The notes: generated from the letters alone by a model not told the origin. DNA of 64,000 nucleotides from CAYWMP01 sp964459445 (GCA_964459445.1 CAYWMP010000004.1:14627-78626); one strand, 5' to 3'. Shown: positions 35,013-44,427, counted from the stretch's first letter. Numbers and translations: made by a program.

Positions 35013-35057
35013 AAACTCGGGTTTGCCCGCTTTTGGCAGGGACAAGGAGGAAGTCGG

Positions 35058-35429
35058 ATGGCTAAACTGACAATTGGCGATCTTAAAAAAATCAAGGAAA
35101 ACGCACAAAAGGCAACAGCCCTAAGAGAGGGCGAGGCTACGGTCAAAATTACGGTCCACATGGGAACCTGCGGCATAGCGGCAGGGGGAAGAGAGGTGAT
35201 GGATGTCCTATTGGAAGAGCTGGCGGAGTCGGAACGCCAGGATATCAGGGTTGTCACCTCCGGGTGTATGGGCATGTGCAGCAGCGAGCCAAACGTCACC
35301 GTGGAAATCAAAGACCATGCGCCGGTCATCTATCAACTTATGGACAAAAACAAGATGCGACAGGTGTTCAAACGACATGTCATGATTGGAGAGGTCCAGA
35401 GCGATTTTGCCCTGGCCAGAATGACCTAG
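35058..35429 (+). CDS. Thioredoxin-like [2Fe-2S] ferredoxin
   Basis: Protein of 123 residues with the [2Fe-2S] thioredoxin fold found in NuoE and in small HydC-like ferredoxins. The ligand pairs are HMGTCGIAAGG and TSGCMGMCSSEP. An N-terminal helical stretch rich in lysine and alanine precedes the domain. AAGGAGGAAG stands before the ATG. It lies between the HATPase and the NuoF-like subunit and probably carries electrons within or onto the formate dehydrogenase complex. Confidence 0.87.
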   Translation: MAKLTIGDLKKIKENAQKATALREGEATVKITVHMGTCGIAAGGREVMDVLLEELAESERQDIRVVTSGCMGMCSSEPNVTVEIKDHAPVIYQLMDKNKMRQVFKRHVMIGEVQSDFALARMT

Positions 35430-35668
35430 AACCGGTTTCAGAAAAGAATTTGACCGGATAACAGGATAGACCAAATATGGGGACCCATGGGTCTGGTTCT
35501 TAATGTTGGAGAGAGAAAGGTCGAATTCAAACGTAAGGGCAGGGATCGGTTCTAAGCGATCAACAGGATAAAAAAATCAAATCAATCCTGTTATCGTGTC
35601 GAAAAATATCTGAACTGTTATGGATATGCAGCATTGAAAGACTGGCGGAGGAATGAGGAGGCCATAGA

Positions 35669-37456
35669 ATGAGCACGTTCCGAACTGATTTGCTTATTTG
35701 CGGAGGGACAGGTTGTCACGCGTCGGGAAGTCAAGGGGTAAAGGAATCCCTTGAAAAGGAGCTTGTCCAACGGGATCTCCAACGTGAGATTCGGGTGGTT
35801 GAAACCGGTTGCAATGGTTTTTGCGCACAGGGACCCATCATGATCGTCCAACCCGAAGGCATCTTCTATCAAAAACTCAAACCAAAAGACATTCCACATT
35901 TGGTTGAAGAGCATTTTCTTAAGGGACGACCGGTGAAGAAGCTTTTCTATAAGGAACCGGCTTCAGCGGAGAGCATCCCGGGAATGGATGATATACCCTT
36001 CTATGCCAAACAGCAGTTGATCGTGTTGAAAAATAGGGGAGTGATTGATCCGGAGAGTATTGACGAGTATATCGGTCGGGACGGTTATATGGGATTGGGC
36101 AAGGCACTCCTGGAAATGAAACCGCAGGAGATCATTGAAGAGATGAAAAAATCCGGTCTTCGAGGCCGGGGAGGCGCCGGATTCCCGACAGGCCTGAAGT
36201 GGGAATTCGCCAGCAAGGCGACCGGAGATATGAAATACGTGCTTTGCAATGCCGATGAAGGAGATCCGGGGGCGTTCATGGATAGAAGCGTCCTTGAAGC
36301 GGATCCCCACGCCGTGCTTGAAGGGATGGTCATCGCCGCAAGGGCCATCGGCGCCAAGCAGGGCTATATCTACTGCAGGGCCGAATATCCATTGGCCCTG
36401 AGAAGACTCGATATTGCGATTGACAAGGCCAGGGAATACGGGCTCTTGGGCGAAGATATCCTAGGCAGTGGTTTTGATTTCGATCTGGAAGTATATCAGG
36501 GGGCGGGCGCATTTGTATGCGGCGAGGAAACGGCCCTCATTCACTCCATCGAAGGAAAACGGGGCATGCCCCGGCCGAGACCGCCATTTCCGGCACAACA
36601 GGGCCTCTGGAAAAAACCGACGGTACTGAACAACGTGGAAACCTACGCCAATGTCGCCCAGATCATGATAAACGGGGGCGACTGGTACGGGAGCATAGGA
36701 ACGGAATCGAGCAAGGGCACAAAAGTATTTGCACTCACAGGGGCCGTAAACAACATCGGTCTTGTGGAAGTGCCCATGGGAACCACCCTCAGGACCATCA
36801 TCTATGATGTAGGAGGCGGTGTTCCCAATAAGCGAAAATTCAAGGCTGTCCAATTGGGCGGTCCCTCAGGGGGATGTGTGCCAGAGCAATTTCTGGATAC
36901 GCCCATCGATTATGAGTCCATAGCCAAGGTGGGGGCCATCATGGGATCGGGGGGTATGATTGTCATGGACGATCGCACCTGCATGGTGGATATGGCGCGT
37001 TTCTTCATGGATTTCATCCAGGACGAATCCTGCGGCAAATGCACGCCGTGCCGGGAAGGGACGGGACGCATGCTCGAGCTCGTTGAGAAGATCACTCGCG
37101 GCGAAGGAGAGCCGGAAGACATCGAAAGCCTAGAGGCGTTAAGCGATGTTATCAGCGATGCCGCCCTATGCGCCCTGGGCGGAACCGGGCCAAATCCGGT
37201 CCTATCCACCCTGCGCTATTTTAAGGATGAATACATGGCCCACATCCATGAAAAAAGATGCCCTGCCAAACGCTGCCCATCCCTGCTTGATTTTGTGGTA
37301 GGCGAGGACAGGTGCAAAAAGTGCGGCCTGTGCTATAAAGCCTGTCCCGTGGAGGCTATCCAATGGCAAAAGAAAGAGACGGCTTACATAGACAAAAATA
37401 AATGCATCAAGTGCCTGAGTTGTTTCTCAACCTGTCCCTTTGATGCGATCGATTAA
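35669..37456 (+). CDS. NuoF/HydB-like NADH-binding flavoprotein subunit
   Basis: NADH-binding FMN subunit of 595 residues, the length of HydB-type subunits in bifurcating hydrogenases. An N-terminal thioredoxin-like [2Fe-2S] part (CGGTGCHASGS, ETGCNGFCAQG) is followed by the FMN/NADH domain (GLRGRGGAGFPTGLKWEF, NADEGDPGAFMDRS). The 4Fe-4S motif CGKCTPCREG and two C-terminal ferredoxin motifs (CKKCGLCYKAC, CIKCLSCFSTC) come next. With the NuoE-like protein and FdhA it would form a formate dehydrogenase using NAD and possibly ferredoxin. The gap before it (240 bases) contains no gene. Confidence 0.92.
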   Translation: MSTFRTDLLICGGTGCHASGSQGVKESLEKELVQRDLQREIRVVETGCNGFCAQGPIMIVQPEGIFYQKLKPKDIPHLVEEHFLKGRPVKKLFYKEPASAESIPGMDDIPFYAKQQLIVLKNRGVIDPESIDEYIGRDGYMGLGKALLEMKPQEIIEEMKKSGLRGRGGAGFPTGLKWEFASKATGDMKYVLCNADEGDPGAFMDRSVLEADPHAVLEGMVIAARAIGAKQGYIYCRAEYPLALRRLDIAIDKAREYGLLGEDILGSGFDFDLEVYQGAGAFVCGEETALIHSIEGKRGMPRPRPPFPAQQGLWKKPTVLNNVETYANVAQIMINGGDWYGSIGTESSKGTKVFALTGAVNNIGLVEVPMGTTLRTIIYDVGGGVPNKRKFKAVQLGGPSGGCVPEQFLDTPIDYESIAKVGAIMGSGGMIVMDDRTCMVDMARFFMDFIQDESCGKCTPCREGTGRMLELVEKITRGEGEPEDIESLEALSDVISDAALCALGGTGPNPVLSTLRYFKDEYMAHIHEKRCPAKRCPSLLDFVVGEDRCKKCGLCYKACPVEAIQWQKKETAYIDKNKCIKCLSCFSTCPFDAID

Positions 37457-37565
37457 CAGACCGTCGAAAAATGTCCACTTTTTTGCTAAGGCGGGATATT
37501 TGGAGGAGTATAGGGTTGGTGTAAGGCTCAGCGTATAAGGCGCGAGGCGTATTCCTCTGTATTCG

Positions 37566-37592
37566 TTGACAATCATTTGAAATCAATATAGA
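37566..37592 (+). promoter_or_regulatory. Candidate promoter before the FecR-cytochrome-rnf genes
   Basis: TTGACA at 37566-37571 is a perfect -35 box and TATAGA at 37587-37592 a possible -10 box. The spacing of 15 bases is shorter than usual. It lies 77 bases before the FecR-domain gene and downstream of the formate dehydrogenase operon, the expected place for a new transcript. Confidence 0.35.
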
Positions 37593-37668
37593 AACCAGGC
37601 ACCCGTAAATGGTTATAGTCCCTGTGATTGGAGCCTCAAAGCGGATCAAAATCGTCGGATGAATCGAA

Positions 37669-39621
37669 ATGTTTAAAAATGCTCTTGCATACATAACTCT
37701 ATTCCTCTGTTTCTTTCTCCTTGTGATTCCGGGCACCCTATTGGCCCAAGCAAACCGAGGGGTGGCCGTGCCTGTTAAAGACCTTCCTGATGAACTAAAG
37801 AATCTCGATATTAAAGATCATTTTATGCCTTCCACTCTCAAAAGAGTCGGTGTTATCCATGCCCTTAACGGCCGGGTTGTCGTCATCCACAGGATCTCAA
37901 AACAAGCCTATTTCGGAATGGCGGGAGACGCTATTTATGAAAACGACGCCATCACAACACTTCGAAATTCCAAGTGCCGAATCCGATTCGCAGATGAAGA
38001 CGTCGTCACCCTGGCCTCTCAAACCAATCTCAATGTGGAAGAATTTCGAGATCAGAGGGGGGAAGGGAAAAAGACCTCTCTATTGAGCATGGCAAAGGGC
38101 AAGGCCATGTTTTACGCCCTCCGGCTGTTCAGCTATAAGGAGACTCGATTCAGGGTCAGGACCCCCACGACCGTTGTTGGTGTAAGGGGAACCAAATTCG
38201 GTACACATGTCTATTGGATAGAAGGGGATCAGGCCACTCGTAATAATCTGAAGGTCGCCGATCTCGGAAAAGGATTGGGACATTATCTGACCCAGGTCAG
38301 CCCCGAAGCCCAAGGAAAGAGCTATACGGATGCCTTCTCAGAGGACGGCTTCCTGGATGTGGAGGGCAAAGTCGTCGGTCCGGGAGAGATTTATCGGGGT
38401 GATACAGGACAGATTACACTCACACCTCCTGAATATATCAGCGCCTTCGAAGAGGAGACCGAGGTAAAGAAAGAAGAAGAAAAGGTCGGCGAAGAGGAAG
38501 CCAAGGAAGAAGAAAAAGAGGCCGAAAAAGAAGCTGAGAAAGAAGGGGAGGGCGAGGAAGCCGACGATGAAACCACGGAAGAAGTAGCTACTGATGATAC
38601 TGGGGAAACCACTACTACGGATATCGCCGATATAAGCGAAAATCTATCGGACACGACGCAACAGGAAATCGCGACAACGACCGAAACTGAAAACGTTGCG
38701 GCTGCCGCAACGGGATCTCAGGCAGTTGTAGGGGGCGGAATCCTTGCAGTGGGCAAGACTGCGGGAGAGGTAAGCGCCATTGCTACAATCATATTGTTGA
38801 ATAGCGCAACCGGGGAGGCCAAGAAAAACACATCTCCCGCCAAGGATCCCATATATATTTCCGAAGATCATAACCACCTCATAGGAGGTGCGGAAACCCA
38901 TATTGCCTATGAAGTTGGACATCAGAACGATCCGAATTTCATCATGAAAGTCCAGGAGGAATCCGCCGCGAGTATGGATGCCAAGGTGACGGATGTCCGC
39001 TGGGGAAGTCCATCCAACCAGGCCATTGGTTCGCCCCATTCCTTTACATGGACCCAGGCCGGGCAATATACTGATGCAAATGGAAGTGAATACCTTCGTT
39101 GGGGATTTTGGGAAGACCTTAACGCCAACCCAGGGCTCATCGGAAATGACGGAAATGATTTCTATGCCGCCACCGCGAAGATTTGGGAGGTGGAAGGGGA
39201 CCTCACGCATCCGGATATCATTTCAGCTCTACAACAACAGGGAACGGTGTATACCTATAAGGGAGAGGCCAAAGGCGTTTATGCCGACAGTTCTGCCGCT
39301 GACACCGCGAATTTGACCGGCGATTTTTCCTGTTCGGTAGACTTTGGGAATACCCAAGTCTCAGACTTTACAATTGACGTAGACGATGGGGCGGGCGGCC
39401 ATGCAGTCAACCTATCAGGGGGCAGCGGAAGTCTTAATTCAGAAGGGGGTTTCAATATAGACAACTTCAGTGGAACGATCAATGGATCAACCATCCCATC
39501 CGGCGATAGCCTAGCCAGCGGAGGATTGGTAGGCGGTAAGGCTGAGGGTGTGGGCGGCGTGTGGGCAGCCCATGATGGCAATGATAAGTGGGCAACCGGT
39601 GAATTCCACGGAAAGAGATAA
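37669..39621 (+). CDS. FecR-domain surface protein
   Basis: Exported protein of 650 residues. A signal peptide (hydrophobic ALAYITLFLCFFLLVIPGTL, cleavage after LAQ) is followed by a FecR domain with RVRTPTTVVGVRGTKFG (about residues 163-180). Residues 258-310 are almost only Glu, Lys and Ala, probably an extended linker or coil. A threonine/acid-rich stretch follows. The C-terminal 100 residues are glycine-rich with alternating strands and end in GGVWAAHDGNDKW and GEFHGKR, like a small beta-barrel of surface lipoproteins. Function unknown; its place just before the tetraheme cytochrome and rnf genes may mean shared expression. Confidence 0.75.
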   Translation: MFKNALAYITLFLCFFLLVIPGTLLAQANRGVAVPVKDLPDELKNLDIKDHFMPSTLKRVGVIHALNGRVVVIHRISKQAYFGMAGDAIYENDAITTLRNSKCRIRFADEDVVTLASQTNLNVEEFRDQRGEGKKTSLLSMAKGKAMFYALRLFSYKETRFRVRTPTTVVGVRGTKFGTHVYWIEGDQATRNNLKVADLGKGLGHYLTQVSPEAQGKSYTDAFSEDGFLDVEGKVVGPGEIYRGDTGQITLTPPEYISAFEEETEVKKEEEKVGEEEAKEEEKEAEKEAEKEGEGEEADDETTEEVATDDTGETTTTDIADISENLSDTTQQEIATTTETENVAAAATGSQAVVGGGILAVGKTAGEVSAIATIILLNSATGEAKKNTSPAKDPIYISEDHNHLIGGAETHIAYEVGHQNDPNFIMKVQEESAASMDAKVTDVRWGSPSNQAIGSPHSFTWTQAGQYTDANGSEYLRWGFWEDLNANPGLIGNDGNDFYAATAKIWEVEGDLTHPDIISALQQQGTVYTYKGEAKGVYADSSAADTANLTGDFSCSVDFGNTQVSDFTIDVDDGAGGHAVNLSGGSGSLNSEGGFNIDNFSGTINGSTIPSGDSLASGGLVGGKAEGVGGVWAAHDGNDKWATGEFHGKR

Positions 39622-39647
39622 AAGACGGTCAAAAAAGGGTAATAGGT

Positions 39648-40034
39648 ATGGACATAAAAAATGAACGGGTAGTGGCATACGGTATTGCGGTCGTTTTGTT
39701 TGTTGTCGGCGTGGTCTGTTACGCAGGCTTTCCGCCGGAGCCGCCGGAGGAGCCCATCAGGATCTATTTCACGAGTACCGCGGGGAATTTACTCTTTGAC
39801 CATAAGGAACACACCTCGGAAGAGGGATATGGCTTTGATTGTGCTGAATGCCATCATAAGTGGGAGCAGGAAGAAGGCACCAAGCCCGAGGCATGTGGTA
39901 AATGTCATTTGGTTGAAAGTGAGAAGGAGGACGTACCAAAACGGACCGACTCCTTTCACCAGCAATGCAAAGGGTGCCATGAGGAGGCTGAGGAGGGACC
40001 CATCGATTGTTTTGAATGCCATTTCAGCGGCTAA
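39648..40034 (+). CDS. Tetraheme class III-type cytochrome c
   Basis: Periplasmic multiheme cytochrome of 128 residues. An N-terminal hydrophobic segment (VAYGIAVVLFVVGVVCYAG) acts as signal or anchor. Four CxxCH motifs are visible (CAECH, CGKCH, CKGCH, CFECH), and extra histidines fit bis-histidine ligation as in cytochrome c3 relatives. It stands 346 bases before rnfC. In some sulfate reducers and methanogens a multiheme cytochrome is encoded with rnf and exchanges electrons with the complex; the same is inferred here. Confidence 0.88.
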   Translation: MDIKNERVVAYGIAVVLFVVGVVCYAGFPPEPPEEPIRIYFTSTAGNLLFDHKEHTSEEGYGFDCAECHHKWEQEEGTKPEACGKCHLVESEKEDVPKRTDSFHQQCKGCHEEAEEGPIDCFECHFSG

Positions 40035-40380
40035 ACCTTCCGCTACATGAATCAGGACAAACAGGCGCTATCTTGAATTGGATAGCGTAAATGTGAACGG
40101 TATAAAAGGAAGTGGAAGGAAATACGAATATCGAAATTCGAAACCCGAAACAATATCGAAAAAGAAATGTTTAAAATCCAAAACAAACGGATTAATCCAA
40201 TATAGTCTAGAAGAGCTTGCATGTTTTGGCCATTTAGAATTGGATCATTGGTATTTGTTTCGTATTTCGAGTTTCGAATTTCGGATTTGTGGTCAAGAAA
40301 CCTCTGACCAACTTTGATTAAGTGCCAAATGTATGTTTGATGCTCCTGAGTTTTAAGGGAGCCGCGTCCAGGAGGAATAG
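40035..40380. other. Intergenic region between cytochrome and rnfC, with inverted repeat
   Basis: No gene is present. A perfect hairpin, CGCTATC (40066-40072) and GATAGCG (40081-40087), follows the cytochrome gene without a T run. A larger imperfect inverted repeat with TTCGAAAC-type units spans 40132-40152 and 40256-40283. CCAGGAGGAATAG just before 40381 is the rnfC ribosome-binding site. The hairpin and inverted repeat could separate cytochrome and rnf expression levels. Confidence 0.5.
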
Positions 40381-41640
40381 ATGATAAAAAGACCATTCTT
40401 CTCCCTAACTAAAACCAGGATAGAATATCCAGCCCTAAAGGAGCCCTACGAGGAAACTGCCATCGAGATCCCTTTACCCAAAAGGGCGGCATTGTTTCTT
40501 GAAGATCCCGGCACGGCACTGACTGATCTTCATCTAAAGGAGGGTGATAGGGTAAGGACAGGGCAAAGAATAAAACTCTTTGAGGGGGAGCAAGAGCATT
40601 TTGTTTCAACGGTAACCGGAACCGTTTTTTCTATTGAACGACAAACCGGATACCTGAAGCAACCCTATATAGAAATAACCATTGATGTAGATGACGATGA
40701 ATGGGATGAAGAGTTCAATCAAGAGGACCAGACATTAAGCCTAACCCTTTCCGGCTTGCCCATCTTTGCCGATCTGTTCGAGCCCCAATCCTCTCTGAAG
40801 ACGATTATCATCTGCGGCATCGATCGAGAACCCCTTGTTAGGACCAATCAGATCACTGTGCTCCAGGAATTTGAGCTTTTAAAGGACGGCATTGATTATC
40901 TGAAAGGCGCAGTAAACGGAAGCCGGATTATCCTCATAGTTCCGGCGCACATAGAGTTTATGGGACAGCAATCGGGGGTCGAGGTGCAGGCGTTAAACCC
41001 TCTTTATCCCAATGCCCTGCCTGAATTGGTTGTTAAAGCGATTCTGGGTAGGGAGGTGCCTGCCGGCAAGTGTCCAGAAGACATCGGGGTCAAGTTTGTC
41101 AGCGCGGATGCGGTAGTCAAACTTGCGAAAGCCCTTAAGGATGGCGAAATGCCTGTTCACCAGAGGCTCACGGTGATCGACAAGAAAGGCAACACCTTTC
41201 TGGTAAAGGCCCGGATCGGAACGCCCGTGCAGGATATCCTTGAAAACCTTCAAATTGAAACGGCCCATGGAGACAGACTTATCCTGGGTGGCCCCATGTC
41301 CGGAAAACCCATATTATCTGAGGATTTTCCCGTGCTTCAGGGCATGAACGCCGTCATGGTCCAGGATAGGAGCGAGATCATATTGAGCACCGACACCCAC
41401 TGTGTGAACTGCGGGGAGTGCGTGAGGGCCTGTCCTGCTAAGATTCCGGTCAATATGTTGGTGCGACTCCTAGAAAACGGGCTCTTTGAAGAGGCGGCCG
41501 ATCAGTATGACATGTTGTCCTGTATTGAATGCGGGCTTTGCAGCTACGTGTGCACCGCGCGGATACCAATATTTCATCACATCACGCTCGGCAAGTATGA
41601 GTTGTTGCAGATAAGAACTGCGGAGGAAGCCAATGCTTAA
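40381..41640 (+). CDS. rnfC: Rnf complex subunit C
   Basis: Peripheral NADH/ferredoxin-facing subunit of the ion-translocating ferredoxin:NAD oxidoreductase, 419 residues. A barrel-sandwich N-terminus is followed by an SLBB-like part and two 4Fe-4S motifs near the C-terminus (CVNCGECVRAC, CIECGLCSYVC). The C-terminal end after the second cluster is short, without the long tail seen in gammaproteobacteria. It overlaps rnfD by eight bases. Order rnfCDGEAB as in other anaerobes. Confidence 0.95.
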   Translation: MIKRPFFSLTKTRIEYPALKEPYEETAIEIPLPKRAALFLEDPGTALTDLHLKEGDRVRTGQRIKLFEGEQEHFVSTVTGTVFSIERQTGYLKQPYIEITIDVDDDEWDEEFNQEDQTLSLTLSGLPIFADLFEPQSSLKTIIICGIDREPLVRTNQITVLQEFELLKDGIDYLKGAVNGSRIILIVPAHIEFMGQQSGVEVQALNPLYPNALPELVVKAILGREVPAGKCPEDIGVKFVSADAVVKLAKALKDGEMPVHQRLTVIDKKGNTFLVKARIGTPVQDILENLQIETAHGDRLILGGPMSGKPILSEDFPVLQGMNAVMVQDRSEIILSTDTHCVNCGECVRACPAKIPVNMLVRLLENGLFEEAADQYDMLSCIECGLCSYVCTARIPIFHHITLGKYELLQIRTAEEANA

Positions 41641-42601
41641 TCAGAAGTTGTTGCTGGGATCCCACGCCCCCTACTGGCATAACGGGAGCAGCGTAACTGA
41701 AAAGAACTACCATATCATGGTGGCAGCCCTTCCGGCCGTCATCGTGGGCATTATCCAATATGGTTTCCCGGCCCTTGCGGTCGTGGCCCTATCGGTCTCA
41801 AGCGCCATGTTATGGGAACTCCTTATGAACGTCATAATGCGCCGATCCCATACCATTGGGGATTACAATGCGGCACTGATCGGACTTCTGTTCGGTATGC
41901 TGATGCCTGCAACTATTCCCTGGTGGGCTGTCCTGGCCGGGACCTTTGTGGCCGTCATCATAGGCGTGCAAATTTACGGCGGGATCGGATGTAATCCCCT
42001 TAATCCGACTTTGGTTGCCGTGGCTATGCTGATTCTATCCTGGAAATCTCTATTGGATTTCAACGGCATGCTGGCGGATTATGAGTTCGCATTTCCCATG
42101 CTCTATCCCCTGTCGGCGGTGAAGTACTTTGGGGCTGATGCTGCTGTAAATTACAGTACAATCGATTTGCTTCTTGGACAACAAGCAGGAGGGATAGGCG
42201 CCACATTCGGGCTGGGCCTTCTTATTGGCGGTATATATTTGATCCTCAGAGGCTTCATCAGGTGGGAAATCAGCCTGTCATTCCTCGTCGGCCTGTTCAT
42301 AACCGCCCTCGTCTTTAATATCGCGAGCCCCGATAAATATGCCGGCCCCATGTTTCATATCCTGACCGGGTATACATTAATCAGCGCCTTTTTTCTCCTT
42401 ACCGAGGATTCATCATCACCCGTCAACTTCATCCCCATGTTGATTTATGGGGCACTGGCCGGTGTCCTGACCGTTCTTATTCGCAACATTGGGGCCTTTG
42501 TAGATGGTGCGGTTTTCGCCGTGCTTATTGTAAATATTGCCAACCCGGTATTAGATAAAATCAGACCAAGAGCGCTAGGAAAGGGAGCAGAACATGCGTG
42601 A
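41633..42601 (+). CDS. rnfD: Rnf complex subunit D (membrane, flavoprotein family)
   Basis: Integral membrane subunit of 322 residues with about nine hydrophobic segments. SHAPYWHNGSSV at the start and IGGIYLILRGFIRWEISLSF and ILTGYTLISAFFLLTEDSSS later are typical of RnfD/NqrB. Known RnfD proteins carry FMN on a threonine in a (S/T)GATPL motif. In the corresponding place this protein reads MLYPLSAVKYFG, apparently without that threonine. The gene overlaps rnfC and rnfG, so it is tightly coupled. Identity is sure; its flavin content is questionable. Confidence 0.93.
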   Translation: MLNQKLLLGSHAPYWHNGSSVTEKNYHIMVAALPAVIVGIIQYGFPALAVVALSVSSAMLWELLMNVIMRRSHTIGDYNAALIGLLFGMLMPATIPWWAVLAGTFVAVIIGVQIYGGIGCNPLNPTLVAVAMLILSWKSLLDFNGMLADYEFAFPMLYPLSAVKYFGADAAVNYSTIDLLLGQQAGGIGATFGLGLLIGGIYLILRGFIRWEISLSFLVGLFITALVFNIASPDKYAGPMFHILTGYTLISAFFLLTEDSSSPVNFIPMLIYGALAGVLTVLIRNIGAFVDGAVFAVLIVNIANPVLDKIRPRALGKGAEHA

Positions 42602-43187
42602 TATGGCAAAACTCTTCGTTACGGTAGCCATTTTCAGCTGTATTGCAGGCGGGTTGCTGGCTGCTGTTCAGGGTGGGACAAAGGAACGGATTGAGTTGCA
42701 GGTCCTCAAATTCGTCCAGGGACCGACAATCCAGGAAATACTTGAGGGATGTTCCAATGACCCACTCATCGATCGGTTCAAGATCCTTGACGGAGAAGAG
42801 GAGCGAAACTTCTTTGTGGGTGTTTTCGACGGCAAGCCGAACGTCGTGGCCTTTGAATCAGTCGGAAAGGGATTCGGCGGCGATTTAGGCGTTATGGTGG
42901 CGATTAATTTGGAAGATGACAATATCGTTGGCATTGGCGTGACTACCCATAGTGAAACACCCGGGGTGGGATCGCTGGCCAAGACGGATCCGGATTTCAA
43001 GGGGCAGTTTCAAGGTAGATCGATAAAGAACCCCTTTAAGGTGAAGAGCGACGGCGGAGACGTGGATGCCGTCAGCGGGGCCACTATTTCTTCACGAGGA
43101 GTCTGTGCTGCGGTGATGGCCACGGCGGCAGTCTATGAGCGGTTGAAAAAAGAAATCGTTGAAAAGGCAAAGGCCTTAAGCGCATAG
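42594..43187 (+). CDS. rnfG: Rnf complex subunit G
   Basis: FMN-binding subunit of 197 residues with one N-terminal membrane helix (AKLFVTVAIFSCIAGGLLAA) and a periplasmic FMN domain. The covalent-flavin motif DAVSGATISS is complete near residue 160, with the threonine that carries FMN. TTHSETPGVG is another conserved loop. It overlaps rnfD by eight bases. Confidence 0.95.
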   Translation: MRDMAKLFVTVAIFSCIAGGLLAAVQGGTKERIELQVLKFVQGPTIQEILEGCSNDPLIDRFKILDGEEERNFFVGVFDGKPNVVAFESVGKGFGGDLGVMVAINLEDDNIVGIGVTTHSETPGVGSLAKTDPDFKGQFQGRSIKNPFKVKSDGGDVDAVSGATISSRGVCAAVMATAAVYERLKKEIVEKAKALSA

Positions 43188-43201
43188 GGAGATAAAGGAA
43201 T

Positions 43202-43813
43202 ATGGCAAAAAGTGTTGCTCAGGAATTTACAAAGGGACTGTGGGCCGAGATACCCCCGTTTCGCCTAGTGCTGGGCTTATGCCCCGTTTTGGCCGTTACC
43301 AAGACATTAGAAAATGGCGTGGGTATGGGCGTAGCCACCACCTTTGTGTTGGTTTGTTCCAATATACTGATCTCATTGCTAAGGAATTCTATCCCAAAGC
43401 AAGTAAGGATAGCCTGTTTCATTATAGTAATTGCCACCTTTGTGACCGTTGTTGAGCTATTGATGCAGGCCTTTACCTATCCTCTATTTCTCAAATTGGG
43501 GATCTTTATTCCCCTAATTGTCGTGAACTGTATTGTTCTGGGTCGCGCTGAGGCCTTCGCATCGAAAAACGGGGTTGTCGCGTCCCTTGCTGATGGGCTT
43601 GGAATCGGTGTGGGTTTTACGCTTTCCCTGTCTGCTTTGTCCGTTTTCAGGGAGGTGCTCGGAAGTGGAACCTTGACAATGCCAGGCACAGGAACCGCCT
43701 ACACCCTGTTCGGCTCCTCCTTTGAGCCCTTTTCGTTCATGGTCGAGGCGCCGGGGGCCTTTGTGTGCCTTGGATTGATGCTGTGTATGATGAATATGCT
43801 TGGAAAAAAGTAG
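43202..43813 (+). CDS. rnfE: Rnf complex subunit E
   Basis: Membrane subunit of 203 residues with six hydrophobic segments. FTKGLWAEIPPFRLVLGLCP at the N-terminus and NCIVLGRAEAFASKNG in the middle are the standard RnfE signatures, including the cysteines that with RnfA form a membrane iron-sulfur site. It follows rnfG by 14 bases with GGAGATAAAGGA upstream. Confidence 0.95.
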   Translation: MAKSVAQEFTKGLWAEIPPFRLVLGLCPVLAVTKTLENGVGMGVATTFVLVCSNILISLLRNSIPKQVRIACFIIVIATFVTVVELLMQAFTYPLFLKLGIFIPLIVVNCIVLGRAEAFASKNGVVASLADGLGIGVGFTLSLSALSVFREVLGSGTLTMPGTGTAYTLFGSSFEPFSFMVEAPGAFVCLGLMLCMMNMLGKK

Positions 43814-43851
43814 GCACGATATTTTCTAGCGACAGGATAAGGAGATATTAA

Positions 43852-44427
43852 ATGGGCGACATGTTTTTGCTTTTCATAAGTTGCATCTTTGTGAACAACA
43901 TCCTCCTTATGCAGTATCTGGGGAATTGCCCTTTTCTTGGTGTCTCCAAGAAGATGGAAACGGCATTGGGCATGGCCATGGCTGTTATATTCGTTCTGGT
44001 CATGGCGGGCGCGATTACCTGGATTACGAACACCTTTTTATTGAAACCCTTTGGGTTTGAATATCTGAGGACCCTTGCCTTTATTCTCGTAATCGCATCG
44101 CTCGTGCAATTTGTCGAGATGTTCCTGAAAAAGAGCATTCCCGCTCTATATGCAGGCCTCGGCATATTCTTGCCCCTTATCACGACAAACTGTGCGGTCA
44201 TGGGCGTTTGTCTCATCAATATCAAAGAGGAATACGATTTTGTCCAGGCCCTGGTTTCTTCTTTTAGCTATGCGGTGGGATTTGGATTGGCGTTGGTTCT
44301 TTTTGCGGCGGTTCGCGAAAGGATCATCCTGGCCCGTGTTCCAAAGCCATTACAGGATACTTCAATCGGATTGGTGTCCGCAGGGATGATGTCCCTGGCA
44401 TTTTTTGCCTTCAAAGGCATGGTATAG
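43852..44427 (+). CDS. rnfA: Rnf complex subunit A
   Basis: Membrane subunit of 191 residues, homologous and inverted in topology to RnfE. FVNNILLMQYLGNCPFLGVS and ITTNCAVMGVCLINIKEEYD contain the conserved cysteines for the RnfA-RnfE cluster. AAGGAGATATTAA precedes the ATG. Followed after 139 bases by the unusually long rnfB. Confidence 0.95.
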   Translation: MGDMFLLFISCIFVNNILLMQYLGNCPFLGVSKKMETALGMAMAVIFVLVMAGAITWITNTFLLKPFGFEYLRTLAFILVIASLVQFVEMFLKKSIPALYAGLGIFLPLITTNCAVMGVCLINIKEEYDFVQALVSSFSYAVGFGLALVLFAAVRERIILARVPKPLQDTSIGLVSAGMMSLAFFAFKGMV

